The notes beneath the pieces are model-generated. The model searched no databases, was not told where the DNA came from, and saw nothing but the letters and a program-made list of their open reading frames with translations. From assembly GCA_964291465.2 (NCBI GenBank), contig OZ219942.1, positions 297,024 to 361,023 on the forward strand: a stretch of 64,000 nt of DNA. Direction: 5' to 3'. Every line of letters starts with the position of its first letter. The first letter of the stretch is position 1. Below are positions 26,157 through 34,766 of the stretch, piece by piece. Origin of the DNA: JAGWBJ01 sp964291465 (GTDB lineage Bacteria > Chloroflexota > Dehalococcoidia > Lucifugimonadales > JAGWBF01). Both the position numbers and the translations under genes were made by a program.

Positions 26157-29100
26157 TCACGTCACCGCCGCCATCGACTCCCGAAGCTGCTCCCGGAAGG
26201 CCATCAGCCGTTCCAGCACCCTCACCATCAGCGGCTTCCACTCGTCCGGGGAGCGATTGGGAAACCTCACGTGGACCTGCTGGTTGCCCACCCGGCACAG
26301 GGGTCCGAGAGCCCTCTCCAAGGCTAGCCTGGCTCCGCCCACCTGCTCCTTCAGCACCATGGTTGCCGTAGCGCCCGTCTGGCTGATGGACTCCACCCAC
26401 CCTCCGGAGGCCAGCAGCTTCAGGTCCACCAGATAGAGCAGGTTCTCCACCTCCTGGGGCAACGGGCCGAAACGGTCACGCAGCTCGTCACGTGTGTCGT
26501 CGATCTCGTGCCGGGCCTTCAGGCGGGTCAGGCGTTGGTAGACGCCCAGCCGGGTGGGCAGGTGGGAGACGTAGCTCTCGGGAATGTACGCGGCCAGGTC
26601 CAGGTCTACGCGAGCCTGCGCCCGCTCCTGGTCACCCTCCGGCAACGGAACCGAGCCGGGGGCGGAGCCGTTGCTGGACCTGAGGTCGGCCACCGCCTCG
26701 TTCAAGAGCTGGCTGTAGAGATCGAACCCGACGGCGTGAATGTAGCCGCTCTGCTCGGCCCCCAGGATGTTTCCAGCGCCGCGTATCTCCAGGTCACGCA
26801 TGGCGATCCTGAACCCGGAGCCCAGCTCGGTCGCCTCCAGGATGACCTTCAGCCGCCTGGTCGCCGCCTCGGTAACGCGCCTACCCCGGGGTACTAGCAG
26901 GTAAGCATAGGCCCTTTGGCCGCCCCGTCCCACTCGGCCCCGGAGTTGGTATAGCTGGGCCAGGCCGAACCTGTCGGCCCGATCGATGATTAGGGTGTTG
27001 GCGTTGGGTATGTCCAGGCCCGACTCGATGATGGTGGTGCAGACCAGCACGTCCAGTTCCCCCTCGGAGAAGGACAGCATCACCTCTTCCAGCTCGGACT
27101 CGGCCATCCTGCCGTGGCCCACGGCTATCCTGGCCTGGGGCAGGAGCTTGCGAAGGTTGGCCTCCACCCGGCGGATGGTCTGGACACGGTTGTGCAGGAG
27201 GAACACCTGGCCGCCGCGCTCCAGCTCCCTGAGGATGGCCTCCCTGACCACGTCGTCGCTGTACTCCGATACGTAGGTCTTGACGGGCAGCCGCTCCTCG
27301 GGGGGAGTATCCATGGTGCTCATGTCCCGTATCCCGGACAGGCCCATGTACAGCGTCCGGGGGATGGGAGTGGCGCTGAGGGTCAGCATATCCACCTCCC
27401 GGCGCATCCGCTTCAGCCGCTCCTTGTGGGCCACGCCGAACCGGTGCTCCTCGTCGACCACCACCAGGCCCAGGTCCTTGAACCGCACGTCCTTCTGCAG
27501 CAGCCGGTGGGTGCCTATGACGATGTCCACGGTACCCAGCTTCAGGCCCTCGACCACCTCGGCCTGCTCCTTGCGGGTGCGGAACCGGCTCAGCACCGCG
27601 ACGCGTACCGGGAAGGGCGCCAGGCGCTCGGTGAAGGTGGCGTAGTGCTGCTGGGCCAGGACCGTGGTGGGGACCAGCACGCCGACCTGCATACCGTCGC
27701 TCACCGTCTTGAAGGCGGCCCTCAGCGCCACCTCGGTCTTGCCGTATCCCACGTCGCCGCACACCAGCCGGTCCATGGGCTGGACCCTCTCCAGATCGCC
27801 CTTCACCTCGACGATGGTCCGCTCCTGGTCCTCGGTCTCCTCGTAGGGGAAGGAGTCCTCCAGCTCCCTTTGCCATGGATTGTCGGGGGAGGCGGCCCGG
27901 CCCTGGACCACCTGGCGCGACGCGTACAGCTCCAGGAGCTCCTCGGCCATCTCCCGCGCCGCGTGCTTTACCCGCTCTTTGATCCGCGTCCACTCGGCGG
28001 TCCCCAGCCTGGTGAGGGAGGGAGGCCTGTCGTTGGAGGCCAAGTACGGGGAGACCCGGTCCAGGTGCTCGGTGGGCACGTACAGCTTGTCGCCCTCGGC
28101 GTACTCCAGCACCAGGTACTCCCTCTCCTCGCCCCCCGAGTCCATGGAGGTGGTGCCCGTGAAGCTCGCCACACCGTGGTCCACGTGGACGACGTAGGAG
28201 CCGGGCACCAGCTCCGACAGAAACGCCTGCCTCTTCACCGGCGTCCTTCGCCGGGGGCGGCGCTCCTTCGCGGCGCCGAATATCTCCGAGTCGGTGAACA
28301 GTACCGCGCCCCCGTCCTCGACGGGCATGCGCCACCCCTCCCGCAGGTTCCCCGGCACCACTACGACGCTGCCCGGAGGGGGCGCCGATTCCAGGGCCGA
28401 GGCAACGCCCGAGCCCAGACCGCCGTCGGACAGCAGCTCGGAGACGCGCCGCGTGTACCGGCTCACCACGACCACGCGTTCCCCATCCTGGAGCATCCGG
28501 GCCACGTCGGCCGCAAACCGCTGGGGCCGGCCGTTGAAGGAGGGCGCGGCGCGAAACTCCAGCCCTCCCTCGCGCCCCGACCAGCTCTCCATGTACAGCC
28601 TGCGCCGCTCCCGCACATCCCCCTGGAACCGCGACCAGGACACCTGGGCGGAGGGGAAGTTGGCCGGAAGCTCCCCCCTGGACTCCCGGACGCGGCGCAG
28701 CTCGGCGACCCGGTCCGCAAGCTTCTGCACCTCGGCTTCCACCTCCCCCTCCCGGTCCACCACCAGCAGCCCCCGGGCGGGCAGATGCTCAACCAGGTGG
28801 CTATCGTTGAGCAGCCCGTTGTAGAAGGGGAGCTCGTCCACCTCCTGGCCTGAGAGGAGGAGGGCAAGCTCCTCCTGGTATCGGTCGTACACCGCAGGGG
28901 TGCAGAGGCTGAGGTCCATCGCCTGGATGAGGCGGGAGACGCGGACCGCGTCGGACACGGCGGGGAGGGTATCCCGGGCGGGGCAGACCCGGGCCTGCTG
29001 CACCGCACCAACGGACCGCTGGGAGGAGGGGTCGAAGAGGCGGATGCTCTCGATCTCGTCGCCCCAGAGCTCCATCCGGAATGGCAGCTCGCTGGAGGGA

Positions 29101-29681
29101 GGGAACACGTCCACGATGCCCCCCCGCTGGCTGAAGGCGCCGGGGACCTCCACCGCCTCCTCGCGCTGGTACCCGAGGGCGATCCAACGAGAGTAGAGAT
29201 CCCCAAGCTGCACACGGTCCCCGGGACGCAGGGAATGCCCCGACTCCTCGACGGCAGCCGGGGACAGCGTCTTCCGAAGGGCGGCGCCGGCGGAGGCCAC
29301 CACGAGGGCGTTGCCATTCCCTGGGGCGCCGGTCCTGGCGTCGCACAGGGCCGCCAGCGCCGTCATCCGCTGGTTGTTGGTCCCCGCATCGACCATCAAG
29401 CGCTCGAAGGGCAGGACCTCGGGCTCCGGGTAAAGGTAGACCTGGCTGCCGTCCTCCAGGTAGGAGAGAAGCTGGTCGTGGAGCCTCCTCGCATCCTCGG
29501 GCCGAGGCACGACGACCAGCGCCGGCACGTTCAACCGGCGCCAGACGGAGGCCAGCAGATAGGGCTTCGCCGGGTCGGGCGCCTCCAGGCTGCCGGCCGG
29601 ATCGTCGGATGCGAGACTCCGCAGCATCTCGACGTATGCCGGCCGCCCCTCCAGTAACCCGAAAAGGCCCTCAAGGCCCAT
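26157..29681 (-). CDS. mfd: Transcription-repair coupling factor
   Basis: A 1174-residue translocase that removes stalled RNA polymerase and recruits UvrA. Domains in order: UvrB-like N-terminus (to about 350), RNA polymerase interaction (CarD-like) domain around GSYVVHVDHGVASFTG, helicase domains with Walker A GDVGYGKTEVALRAA and DEEH box, motif VI around QLRGRVGRGGQRAYAY, and the TRCF C-terminal domain. Length matches the family. The ATG has GGAGGTG ten bases upstream. It lies 27 bases from the convergent HAD gene. Confidence 0.97.
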   Translation of the reverse strand: MGLEGLFGLLEGRPAYVEMLRSLASDDPAGSLEAPDPAKPYLLASVWRRLNVPALVVVPRPEDARRLHDQLLSYLEDGSQVYLYPEPEVLPFERLMVDAGTNNQRMTALAALCDARTGAPGNGNALVVASAGAALRKTLSPAAVEESGHSLRPGDRVQLGDLYSRWIALGYQREEAVEVPGAFSQRGGIVDVFPPSSELPFRMELWGDEIESIRLFDPSSQRSVGAVQQARVCPARDTLPAVSDAVRVSRLIQAMDLSLCTPAVYDRYQEELALLLSGQEVDELPFYNGLLNDSHLVEHLPARGLLVVDREGEVEAEVQKLADRVAELRRVRESRGELPANFPSAQVSWSRFQGDVRERRRLYMESWSGREGGLEFRAAPSFNGRPQRFAADVARMLQDGERVVVVSRYTRRVSELLSDGGLGSGVASALESAPPPGSVVVVPGNLREGWRMPVEDGGAVLFTDSEIFGAAKERRPRRRTPVKRQAFLSELVPGSYVVHVDHGVASFTGTTSMDSGGEEREYLVLEYAEGDKLYVPTEHLDRVSPYLASNDRPPSLTRLGTAEWTRIKERVKHAAREMAEELLELYASRQVVQGRAASPDNPWQRELEDSFPYEETEDQERTIVEVKGDLERVQPMDRLVCGDVGYGKTEVALRAAFKTVSDGMQVGVLVPTTVLAQQHYATFTERLAPFPVRVAVLSRFRTRKEQAEVVEGLKLGTVDIVIGTHRLLQKDVRFKDLGLVVVDEEHRFGVAHKERLKRMRREVDMLTLSATPIPRTLYMGLSGIRDMSTMDTPPEERLPVKTYVSEYSDDVVREAILRELERGGQVFLLHNRVQTIRRVEANLRKLLPQARIAVGHGRMAESELEEVMLSFSEGELDVLVCTTIIESGLDIPNANTLIIDRADRFGLAQLYQLRGRVGRGGQRAYAYLLVPRGRRVTEAATRRLKVILEATELGSGFRIAMRDLEIRGAGNILGAEQSGYIHAVGFDLYSQLLNEAVADLRSSNGSAPGSVPLPEGDQERAQARVDLDLAAYIPESYVSHLPTRLGVYQRLTRLKARHEIDDTRDELRDRFGPLPQEVENLLYLVDLKLLASGGWVESISQTGATATMVLKEQVGGARLALERALGPLCRVGNQQVHVRFPNRSPDEWKPLMVRVLERLMAFREQLRESMAAVT

Positions 29682-29746
29682 CCTAACACGCACCTCCAGC
29701 CGGGCACGGGTTTCGCGTGCCCGGCTGACGAATCTGCCAGACCTCT

Positions 29747-29775
29747 ATTCCACGCCCAGATCGCCCGATTGTCAA
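29747..29775 (-). promoter_or_regulatory. Promoter of mfd
   Basis: On the minus strand: TTGACA, a 17-base spacer and TGGAAT, about 65 bases before the mfd start. Confidence 0.7.
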
Positions 29776-29898
29776 GGGCCCCGCGGCGGGGTCATCCGGT
29801 GCCAACTGGCGCGGCGTGCTAAAATGGAGCAGTCATCCCCGCGCCGCCGGAGCGGCACCCACGCAAGGCTTCGCCCGCCAAGAAGGAGCGTCCGAACG

Positions 29899-30372
29899 AT
29901 GAAGATACCCGGCCGGAGGCGCACGTCGTCTCCCGACGAGTGTGGCGTAAGGGCCGGCCGCTTCGCCGAGGCCGTCAGGGACACGGATATGGCCCTGGCC
30001 TGGGAGATGCTGTCCAGGGAGTCACAAGGTGTCCGGCAGGGTGTGTGGGCAACCCAGAAGAACGTGGACCTGCAGATAGTCTACCGGGCCGCCCACGACC
30101 CGGGGCATGCCCTGTTTCCCCTGATGATGGAGGACCTGAGGGATGTCATCCTGAAGCTGTGGCCCCTGGAGGACCTGACGGACCTGGGGGTGGCCCCCAC
30201 CAGCTACGTGGACGACGACCATGCCTTCGCCTTCCTGCCCTTCGGCGTCACCGAAGACCAGCAGGTGGTGGAGAAGTCCTCGCTGAAATCGGGCCTCATC
30301 GTGCCCATGCTCCTGGAGGACGGGGTGTGGAAGGTCGACCTGCCGGGGTGGAGGTTCGCCTGGGAGCGGTAG
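29899..30372 (+). CDS. Hypothetical protein
   Basis: A 157-residue soluble protein. The ATG has AAGGAG ten bases upstream. It begins basic (MKIPGRRRT) and then has an acidic helical region and the ending LEDGVWKVDLPGWRFAWER. That ending resembles lumazine/NTF2-like proteins, which often finish in a 'v.G.Wki' strand. I do not assign it. It is divergent from mfd and its stop is three bases from the end of the convergent lipoprotein gene. Confidence 0.65.
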   Translation: MKIPGRRRTSSPDECGVRAGRFAEAVRDTDMALAWEMLSRESQGVRQGVWATQKNVDLQIVYRAAHDPGHALFPLMMEDLRDVILKLWPLEDLTDLGVAPTSYVDDDHAFAFLPFGVTEDQQVVEKSSLKSGLIVPMLLEDGVWKVDLPGWRFAWER

Positions 30373-30375
30373 GTC

Positions 30376-31470
30376 TCATGACTTGGCCCGTATCACCAGG
30401 TCCCTGGTAGCCTCGACCCGGTCGCCCTCTAGCCGGCACTCCACTCGGACCTTGCCTACGCCCGGAGTCGTTCCCCCACCGACCCTCCAGGTCCATGACA
30501 CTACTCCATCGCCTCCGGCCACCGGCTGCGCACCAGTCCCGCTGGACCCGCTGACGGCGCCGCTGGGCAATGTGACTCGCAGGCTGCAACGGGCCCCGGA
30601 CAGGGTCCTGACCTCCAGGGTGGCCCGGCTTCCACGGGTGATGGGAGACGTCAGGGCGACCACATCGAGAAACAGCGCCCGTGACGGGTCGGGCGGCGGT
30701 ACGGTGGGGGTGGGTGTTGGGCTGTGGGTAGCCGTCGGTAGAGGAGTAGGGACCGGCGTCGATGTCTCCGTCGGGACGGGCGTAGGAACCGGCGTCGGTG
30801 TCTCAGTCGGTACAGGCGTAGACACCGGCGTCGATGTCTCCGTCGGCGCGGCAGTAGGGACCACCGGGGGCGTCTCCGTCGGCACCGGAATGGGGACTAC
30901 AGTGGGCGTCTCCGTCGGCACCGGAATGGGGACCGCAGTGGGCGTCTCCGTCGGCACCGGAATGGGGACCAGAATGGGCGTCTCCGTCGGCACTGGAATG
31001 GGGACCACCGGGGGCGTCTCCGTCGGCACGGCAGTGGGGACCACCGGGGGCGTCTCTGCCGGCACGCCCTCGGCAGCGGAGGTCTGTGGGGCCTCAGCGC
31101 GGGGCCGCGACGCGGAAGAGGGCAGAGCAGGGACCGTGGGGCCAGGGGCCACGGTTGGAGGATCGGCCCCGCTGGAGGATGGGGTCTCCGATGGAGCCAT
31201 ATCTGGCTCCGGTCCGCCACCCACAAGGGGCGCACGGGTCGGGCGCTGCGAGGTGGGCGGCGGCGACTCGGCTTCGAGAGCTTCCCGCGCCGCGATGGCA
31301 TCAACGGTGGCGGCCACCGCCGCATCTATGACGGCCTGAATGTCCGGCGCAGATGCGGCGTCCCGCGAGCCGGTCGCGGCGGGCAGTGGCGCCTCGTCGC
31401 CGGCGGGCATTGGGGTTACGCCACAAGCAAGTAACAGGACCGCAAGGGCCGGGGCTGCCAGGGGGCGCAC
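30376..31470 (-). CDS. Lipoprotein with Thr/Glu/Pro tandem repeats
   Basis: A 364-residue predicted lipoprotein. The signal peptide ends in LLLAC (C16). Residues about 130-260 consist of about ten 12-residue repeats of the form VPTETPxxVPxP, a surface-exposed stalk. The last 100 residues (from ALFLDVVALTSPITRGSRATLEV) look like an immunoglobulin-like beta domain. It may present this domain outside the cell envelope. The family is not recognised. The corresponding DNA is a 36-bp tandem repeat, prone to copy-number change. Confidence 0.78.
   Translation of the reverse strand: MRPLAAPALAVLLLACGVTPMPAGDEAPLPAATGSRDAASAPDIQAVIDAAVAATVDAIAAREALEAESPPPTSQRPTRAPLVGGGPEPDMAPSETPSSSGADPPTVAPGPTVPALPSSASRPRAEAPQTSAAEGVPAETPPVVPTAVPTETPPVVPIPVPTETPILVPIPVPTETPTAVPIPVPTETPTVVPIPVPTETPPVVPTAAPTETSTPVSTPVPTETPTPVPTPVPTETSTPVPTPLPTATHSPTPTPTVPPPDPSRALFLDVVALTSPITRGSRATLEVRTLSGARCSLRVTLPSGAVSGSSGTGAQPVAGGDGVVSWTWRVGGGTTPGVGKVRVECRLEGDRVEATRDLVIRAKS
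30755..31070. repeat. Tandem 36-bp repeats coding for a Pro/Thr stalk
   Basis: Repeats of the type GTCTCCGTCGGCACCGGAAT followed by GGGGACC lie in frame with the lipoprotein gene. Individual units differ by a few bases. This is coding low complexity. Confidence 0.8.
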
Positions 31471-31615
31471 CGTTCCGCCTTCTTCCGGTCCAGCGTAGCG
31501 GGGTTGCCGATGCGATAGGGCATCCCGGGCAGGGGTGGGGCAGCTCCGAGCCCGACTGTACCGGACCAGCCCAGCGGGAACGCTACGGCAACGGGAAGCC
31601 CTGGAAATCGGCCGG

Positions 31616-31632
31616 TGTCATGTCAATGACAT
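31616..31632. promoter_or_regulatory. Operator-like palindrome (TGTCA/TGACA)
   Basis: TGTCATGTCAATGACAT contains overlapping TGTCA and TGACA half-sites. It lies close downstream of the promoter at 31661-31690. A second palindrome of the same half-sites is at 31675-31689. Confidence 0.5.
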
Positions 31633-31660
31633 CGTCGCGGTCCGGAATTGATGTCAGCGC

Positions 31661-31690
31661 ATTATACACGCGTGTGTCAAGCGTTGACAA
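31661..31690 (-). promoter_or_regulatory. Promoter of the repeat lipoprotein gene, overlapping operator
   Basis: On the minus strand: TTGTCA, an 18-base spacer and TATAAT. The -35 region overlaps TGTCAAGCGTTGACA (31675-31689), a perfect 6-3-6 inverted repeat. ACACGCGTGT (31667-31676) is also palindromic. The lipoprotein start lies about 190 bases downstream. Nothing else is seen in the gap 31471-31833. Confidence 0.6.
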
Positions 31691-31833
31691 CGGGACTTCT
31701 CGTCCATTGCCGTATCGACGCCGGAGACTTTTGCTGGGGCCACGCAGTATGTTACTCATGGAGAATTAGCCGAGGTACTGGCGAGGATGGAACGGCGGTT
31801 TGATGCCTGCAGCGACACGGGTCCGTCATGTAA

Positions 31834-31857
31834 AGGCCCCGCTTCCAGCGGGGGCCT
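31834..31857 (-). terminator. Terminator after the 160-residue protein gene
   Basis: AGGCCCCGC pairs with GCGGGGGCCT, and on the minus strand TTTACATG follows. It lies 11 bases beyond the stop. Confidence 0.65.
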
Positions 31858-31867
31858 ACTCGGGGGC

Positions 31868-32350
31868 CTACTCGCGGGCCGCCCCGGCGGCCCTTTCCAG
31901 AAACATACGCCGGACCGCTTCGGGCTCCAACGTCACTCTCAGGTAACCGTCGTCGCCGGGGGCGAAAGAGGACTCGTCGTGGAGGTCCTCCGCCATGCCC
32001 AGGACCAGCGCGTCCATCCCGGGCCCCAGGGCCTCCGAAGCCCGACGGGTCTCGGCGTCGGTCGACTGCCGAAGGACGCCTTCGATCTCCTCGGCCAGCA
32101 TCTCCCTCTCCACAGCCTTGCGCTGCATCTCCTCGATGACGCCAAGATGCCTGCCCAGGTAGCAGCCCCCGAAGTACATTACGTCGAGCTCTTCCCCCTC
32201 GACGGTGTCGGTCCCCTGCATCTTCGGTACGAGCTCGTGTTCCTCAAGGTACGCCTTTACGGCGGCGTCTTCCGGCTCGGCGCCCTCCTTCTTGAAGGCC
32301 AGGAACACCGCGTACATGAAGAAGTCCTTGGGCTCGACCCTGATGCGCAT
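31868..32350 (-). CDS. Hypothetical protein co-transcribed with a reductase
   Basis: A 160-residue acidic, mainly helical protein: MRIRVEPKDFFMYAVFLAFK at the start, then a central MYFGGCYLGRHLGVIEEMQRK with a helical continuation. No signal peptide or membrane helix. It begins six bases after the stop of the ketopantoate-reductase-like gene and ends at a terminator, so the two form a short operon. The family is not recognised. Confidence 0.68.
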   Translation of the reverse strand: MRIRVEPKDFFMYAVFLAFKKEGAEPEDAAVKAYLEEHELVPKMQGTDTVEGEELDVMYFGGCYLGRHLGVIEEMQRKAVEREMLAEEIEGVLRQSTDAETRRASEALGPGMDALVLGMAEDLHDESSFAPGDDGYLRVTLEPEAVRRMFLERAAGAARE

Positions 32351-32355
32351 ACGGA

Positions 32356-33405
32356 CTATCCCAGGCCGGCAGCCTGCAGCACCCGGTCCAGGTTGCCGGG
32401 GTCCTGGCCGACCCGGCCGGCATCGACCTCGTGCATCATGTCCACGACGGCCGCGCTCACCGGCGTGTCGACCCCCACCTCCCGGCCCTTCCTGACCACG
32501 TAGCCGTTCATGTAGTCGATCTCTGAGAGGCGGCCCTTCTTGACGTCCTGGGCCATCGACGAGTGCCAGTTCACGCTCCCGGGCTTGGGCAGGAGGCTGG
32601 CCTCCAACTCCTCGTAGACGTCACCCTGGTCCGCCCTGGTCCAGACTTCGGCGTCGAACCCGGCCACCTTCTCCACCCTGTAGTTGAGGGCGAGGCCGAC
32701 CCGCGTCGTCTCCTTGGCAAGGTGTATGCGCAGGGCCCGGGCCTTGGGGTTCGCGGCCATGTCCTCGGCGCCCAGGCCCGATATGGCCCCCACGGGGTTG
32801 CCCATGGAGTTCTGGGAGAGCTTGGCCCATCTCTCCCCCCAGATGTTGGTGGTGGCCCGGGCGCCGTCTATGTGGTCCAGGAGGCCCACCAGGTATTCGA
32901 CCCTGGAGGTGATCCTGCCGTTGGTCTCGCCCACGCGGAACACGTCGTGCCCGTGGTCCCGGCCCACCGGCCCTCCGCGGTTGACGTGGGCCGGCTCCCA
33001 CAGGGCGACCTCTATCCGGGACATGATGCAGGGCACTTGCCTGTGGAAGCCCACGATGGAGGCGATGACCTCGTCGTTCATGCAGTTCTGGGAAGACACT
33101 ACGTACCCGGTGGGCTTGACGTAGCGATCGATGAAGTGGGTGGCCCAGACGGTGTCGTACGACTTCACCGCGACGAAGGCCACGTCGAAGGGTTCGTGGA
33201 CAGCCTGCACGTCGGTGAGGTGCATCGCCTTCACCGGCACCGTGAAGTCTCCCTGGCTCCCGCTGGCCCTGAGGCCCTGGGACCTCATCTTTTCCACGTG
33301 CTCGGGCCACTGATCGATCAGGGTGATGTCCTCGCCTTCACGGGTCAGGAAGGCGGCTATGTAGCAGGCAGCGGCCCCAGCGCCCATGAAGGCGATTTTC
33401 GTCAT
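32356..33405 (-). CDS. Ketopantoate reductase-like (ApbA/PanE family) oxidoreductase
   Basis: A 349-residue NAD(P)-dependent reductase. The Rossmann motif is FMGAGAAACYIAAFL at the N-terminus (G-x-G-x-x-A), and the C-terminal helical ketopantoate-reductase domain contains EIDYMNGYVVRKGREVGVDTPV (written here in two parts, EIDYMNGYVV and RKGREVGVDTPV). It is longer than typical PanE (about 300 residues), so a related substrate is possible. panD lies 15 kb away in this window. The start is the internal ATG with GGGGTG upstream. It has a consensus-class promoter. Confidence 0.88.
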   Translation of the reverse strand: MTKIAFMGAGAAACYIAAFLTREGEDITLIDQWPEHVEKMRSQGLRASGSQGDFTVPVKAMHLTDVQAVHEPFDVAFVAVKSYDTVWATHFIDRYVKPTGYVVSSQNCMNDEVIASIVGFHRQVPCIMSRIEVALWEPAHVNRGGPVGRDHGHDVFRVGETNGRITSRVEYLVGLLDHIDGARATTNIWGERWAKLSQNSMGNPVGAISGLGAEDMAANPKARALRIHLAKETTRVGLALNYRVEKVAGFDAEVWTRADQGDVYEELEASLLPKPGSVNWHSSMAQDVKKGRLSEIDYMNGYVVRKGREVGVDTPVSAAVVDMMHEVDAGRVGQDPGNLDRVLQAAGLG

Positions 33406-33418
33406 CACCGTCACCCCA

Positions 33419-33438
33419 CCCTCTCCCCGGGGAGAGGG
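33419..33438. repeat. REP-like perfect palindrome
   Basis: CCCTCTCCCC followed directly by GGGGAGAGGG in the leader of the reductase gene, closely similar to 5191-5211. It could hinder translation or act as a protein-binding site. Confidence 0.55.
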
Positions 33439-33504
33439 GACCTTTCAATACCAGCCAAGGCCCGCCCCTACGGGGACGGGGACCCCGGCTTGCAAGCTGG
33501 GCCA

Positions 33505-33533
33505 ATTATAGGTTGGGCCCAAATTGGTGTCAA
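33505..33533 (-). promoter_or_regulatory. Consensus promoter of the ketopantoate-reductase-like gene
   Basis: On the minus strand: TTGACA, a 17-base spacer and TATAAT, a perfect match to both hexamers. The predicted start is about 90 bases upstream of the coding start. Confidence 0.85.
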
Positions 33534-33567
33534 TGAAGCCGCGCCTGGGACGCAGAGCCTTTCAATT

Positions 33568-33675
33568 GTCACCCCGAACGTGTCACCCCGAACGGAGTGA
33601 GGGGTCTAAAATCCCTGCCATTCGACGACGGCTACTGCCGAGGATTCTTAGATTCCTCCCTGCGCTCGGAATGAC
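33568..33675. repeat. MITE-like palindromic intergenic repeat
   Basis: It opens with GTCACCCCGA (also repeated at 33582) and closes with TCGGAATGAC. The inner parts GGAGTGAGGGGTCTAAAATCC-like and GGATTCTTAGATTCCTCC-like are inverted relative to each other. This terminal-inverted-repeat layout resembles small non-autonomous elements seen dispersed in bacterial genomes. No coding frame. Confidence 0.65.
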
Positions 33676-33729
33676 ATCCGCGAAGAACTAAGGGACCCTG
33701 CCCTGGGGCGGAGGCGCCAACGCGCGGCG

Positions 33730-34041
33730 CTATCCCGCTTCCTTCAGCTCCACGATGATGTTGGCATAGTGAGAATCGCCCACGTTGACCACCCGGTGGA
33801 CGGAGTCCTTGTCCCTGTAGTGAACGGCCCCCATCCCAAGGTCGTCGACGTCGCTGGCGCCGTCGACGAAATCGACGCGCAACCGGCCGGCTGAGTACAC
33901 GACGGTGACGTACCAGCTCTCGTGCCGGTGCCACGAGCTGCCCTCGCCGGGCGCCAGGGACAGGTCCCATAGCTTGACCCGGTCGTTCTCGAACAGGACC
34001 TTGGTCCCTATTTCGCCGCCGGGGTCCTGTGGACTGCTCAT
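33730..34041 (-). CDS. Cupin-domain protein
   Basis: A 103-residue single-domain cupin. The metal-site histidines lie in SSWHRHESWYVTVVY (H-x-H plus a later E) and in DSVHRVVNVG. The start ATG gives the natural length; a longer open frame upstream is GC-rich shadow. It is the last gene of the thrC run, 26 bases after the preceding gene. A small-molecule dioxygenase or binding role is possible, but no substrate can be inferred. Confidence 0.85.
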   Translation of the reverse strand: MSSPQDPGGEIGTKVLFENDRVKLWDLSLAPGEGSSWHRHESWYVTVVYSAGRLRVDFVDGASDVDDLGMGAVHYRDKDSVHRVVNVGDSHYANIIVELKEAG

Positions 34042-34067
34042 CCGCCCGCCTCCGCGTCGATACTGGA

Positions 34068-34748
34068 TCAGGCCCGGGGATGGATGCGCCGGAACAGGCT
34101 GCGGCGCACTGGGGCGATGGTGTCGGTACGCCGGTTGTTGGCCACGAACCACTCCCGGCGGGCATCGAGTATCTCGGCAGCCCTCACCGGGTCAATGTCC
34201 GTCTCGTAGATGGCCCAGTACTTGCCGACCTGCTCGGACGGGTCGATGTCTTCGTAGCGGTAGTCGGTGTGGAAGGCGCCCGTGCTGAGGATGTCGGGCA
34301 GGTGGATGTTCGAGTACCAGTCGTTGAACTCGTCCTCACGTGCCGGGTCCGTGCAGTTGCTGGAGACCACCATGACCCCGGCCACTTCCTGCCCGTCCCT
34401 TCGAGACCAGAACCCGCCGTCGATGCGCCGAAGCATCCCCATGTGCTTCAGCCTGAGAGAGGGGTGGACCCGGCCCTGCTGGAGAAGGGCCTGCCCCAGC
34501 TCTCTCACCTCCCGCAGCAGCTCGGCAGGGGCGTCGCTGTCACTCTCCCACGTGGCGAGGTAGCGGGGCTCCCGGTCCTCGGGAGTACCGGCGGCCGTGA
34601 CGAAGCGGAGGGGGTTGCGGAGGAGGCCCGAGCCCAGGACGTCGGGCACGTGGGTGCTGTCGTACCAGTCGTTGAACTCCGCGTCATGGGCCGGGTCCTT
34701 GCAGCTCGTCAGCACGTAGACCAGGTTCTTGGCGAAACGCCCGTCCAT
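34068..34748 (-). CDS. Protein with two tandem EthD/ferredoxin-like-barrel repeats
   Basis: A 226-residue protein made of two related halves. Each carries the motif D-x-E-F-N-D-W-Y followed by H-x-P-D-[VI]-L: EFNDWYDSTHVPDVL at about 26-40 and EFNDWYSNIHLPDIL at about 143-157. Single-domain relatives of this pattern are dimeric alpha-beta barrels, so this is probably a fused dimer. It lies 18 bases downstream of thrC. Enzymatic role unknown. Confidence 0.8.
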   Translation of the reverse strand: MDGRFAKNLVYVLTSCKDPAHDAEFNDWYDSTHVPDVLGSGLLRNPLRFVTAAGTPEDREPRYLATWESDSDAPAELLREVRELGQALLQQGRVHPSLRLKHMGMLRRIDGGFWSRRDGQEVAGVMVVSSNCTDPAREDEFNDWYSNIHLPDILSTGAFHTDYRYEDIDPSEQVGKYWAIYETDIDPVRAAEILDARREWFVANNRRTDTIAPVRRSLFRRIHPRA

Positions 34749-34766
34749 GGGCCTCAACCTCTTGAA

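Noticed and set aside
30755..31070. Regularly spaced 36-bp repeats that could suggest a CRISPR array
   Set aside because: The units are adjacent without unique spacers, keep the reading frame of a lipoprotein, and no cas genes are present.
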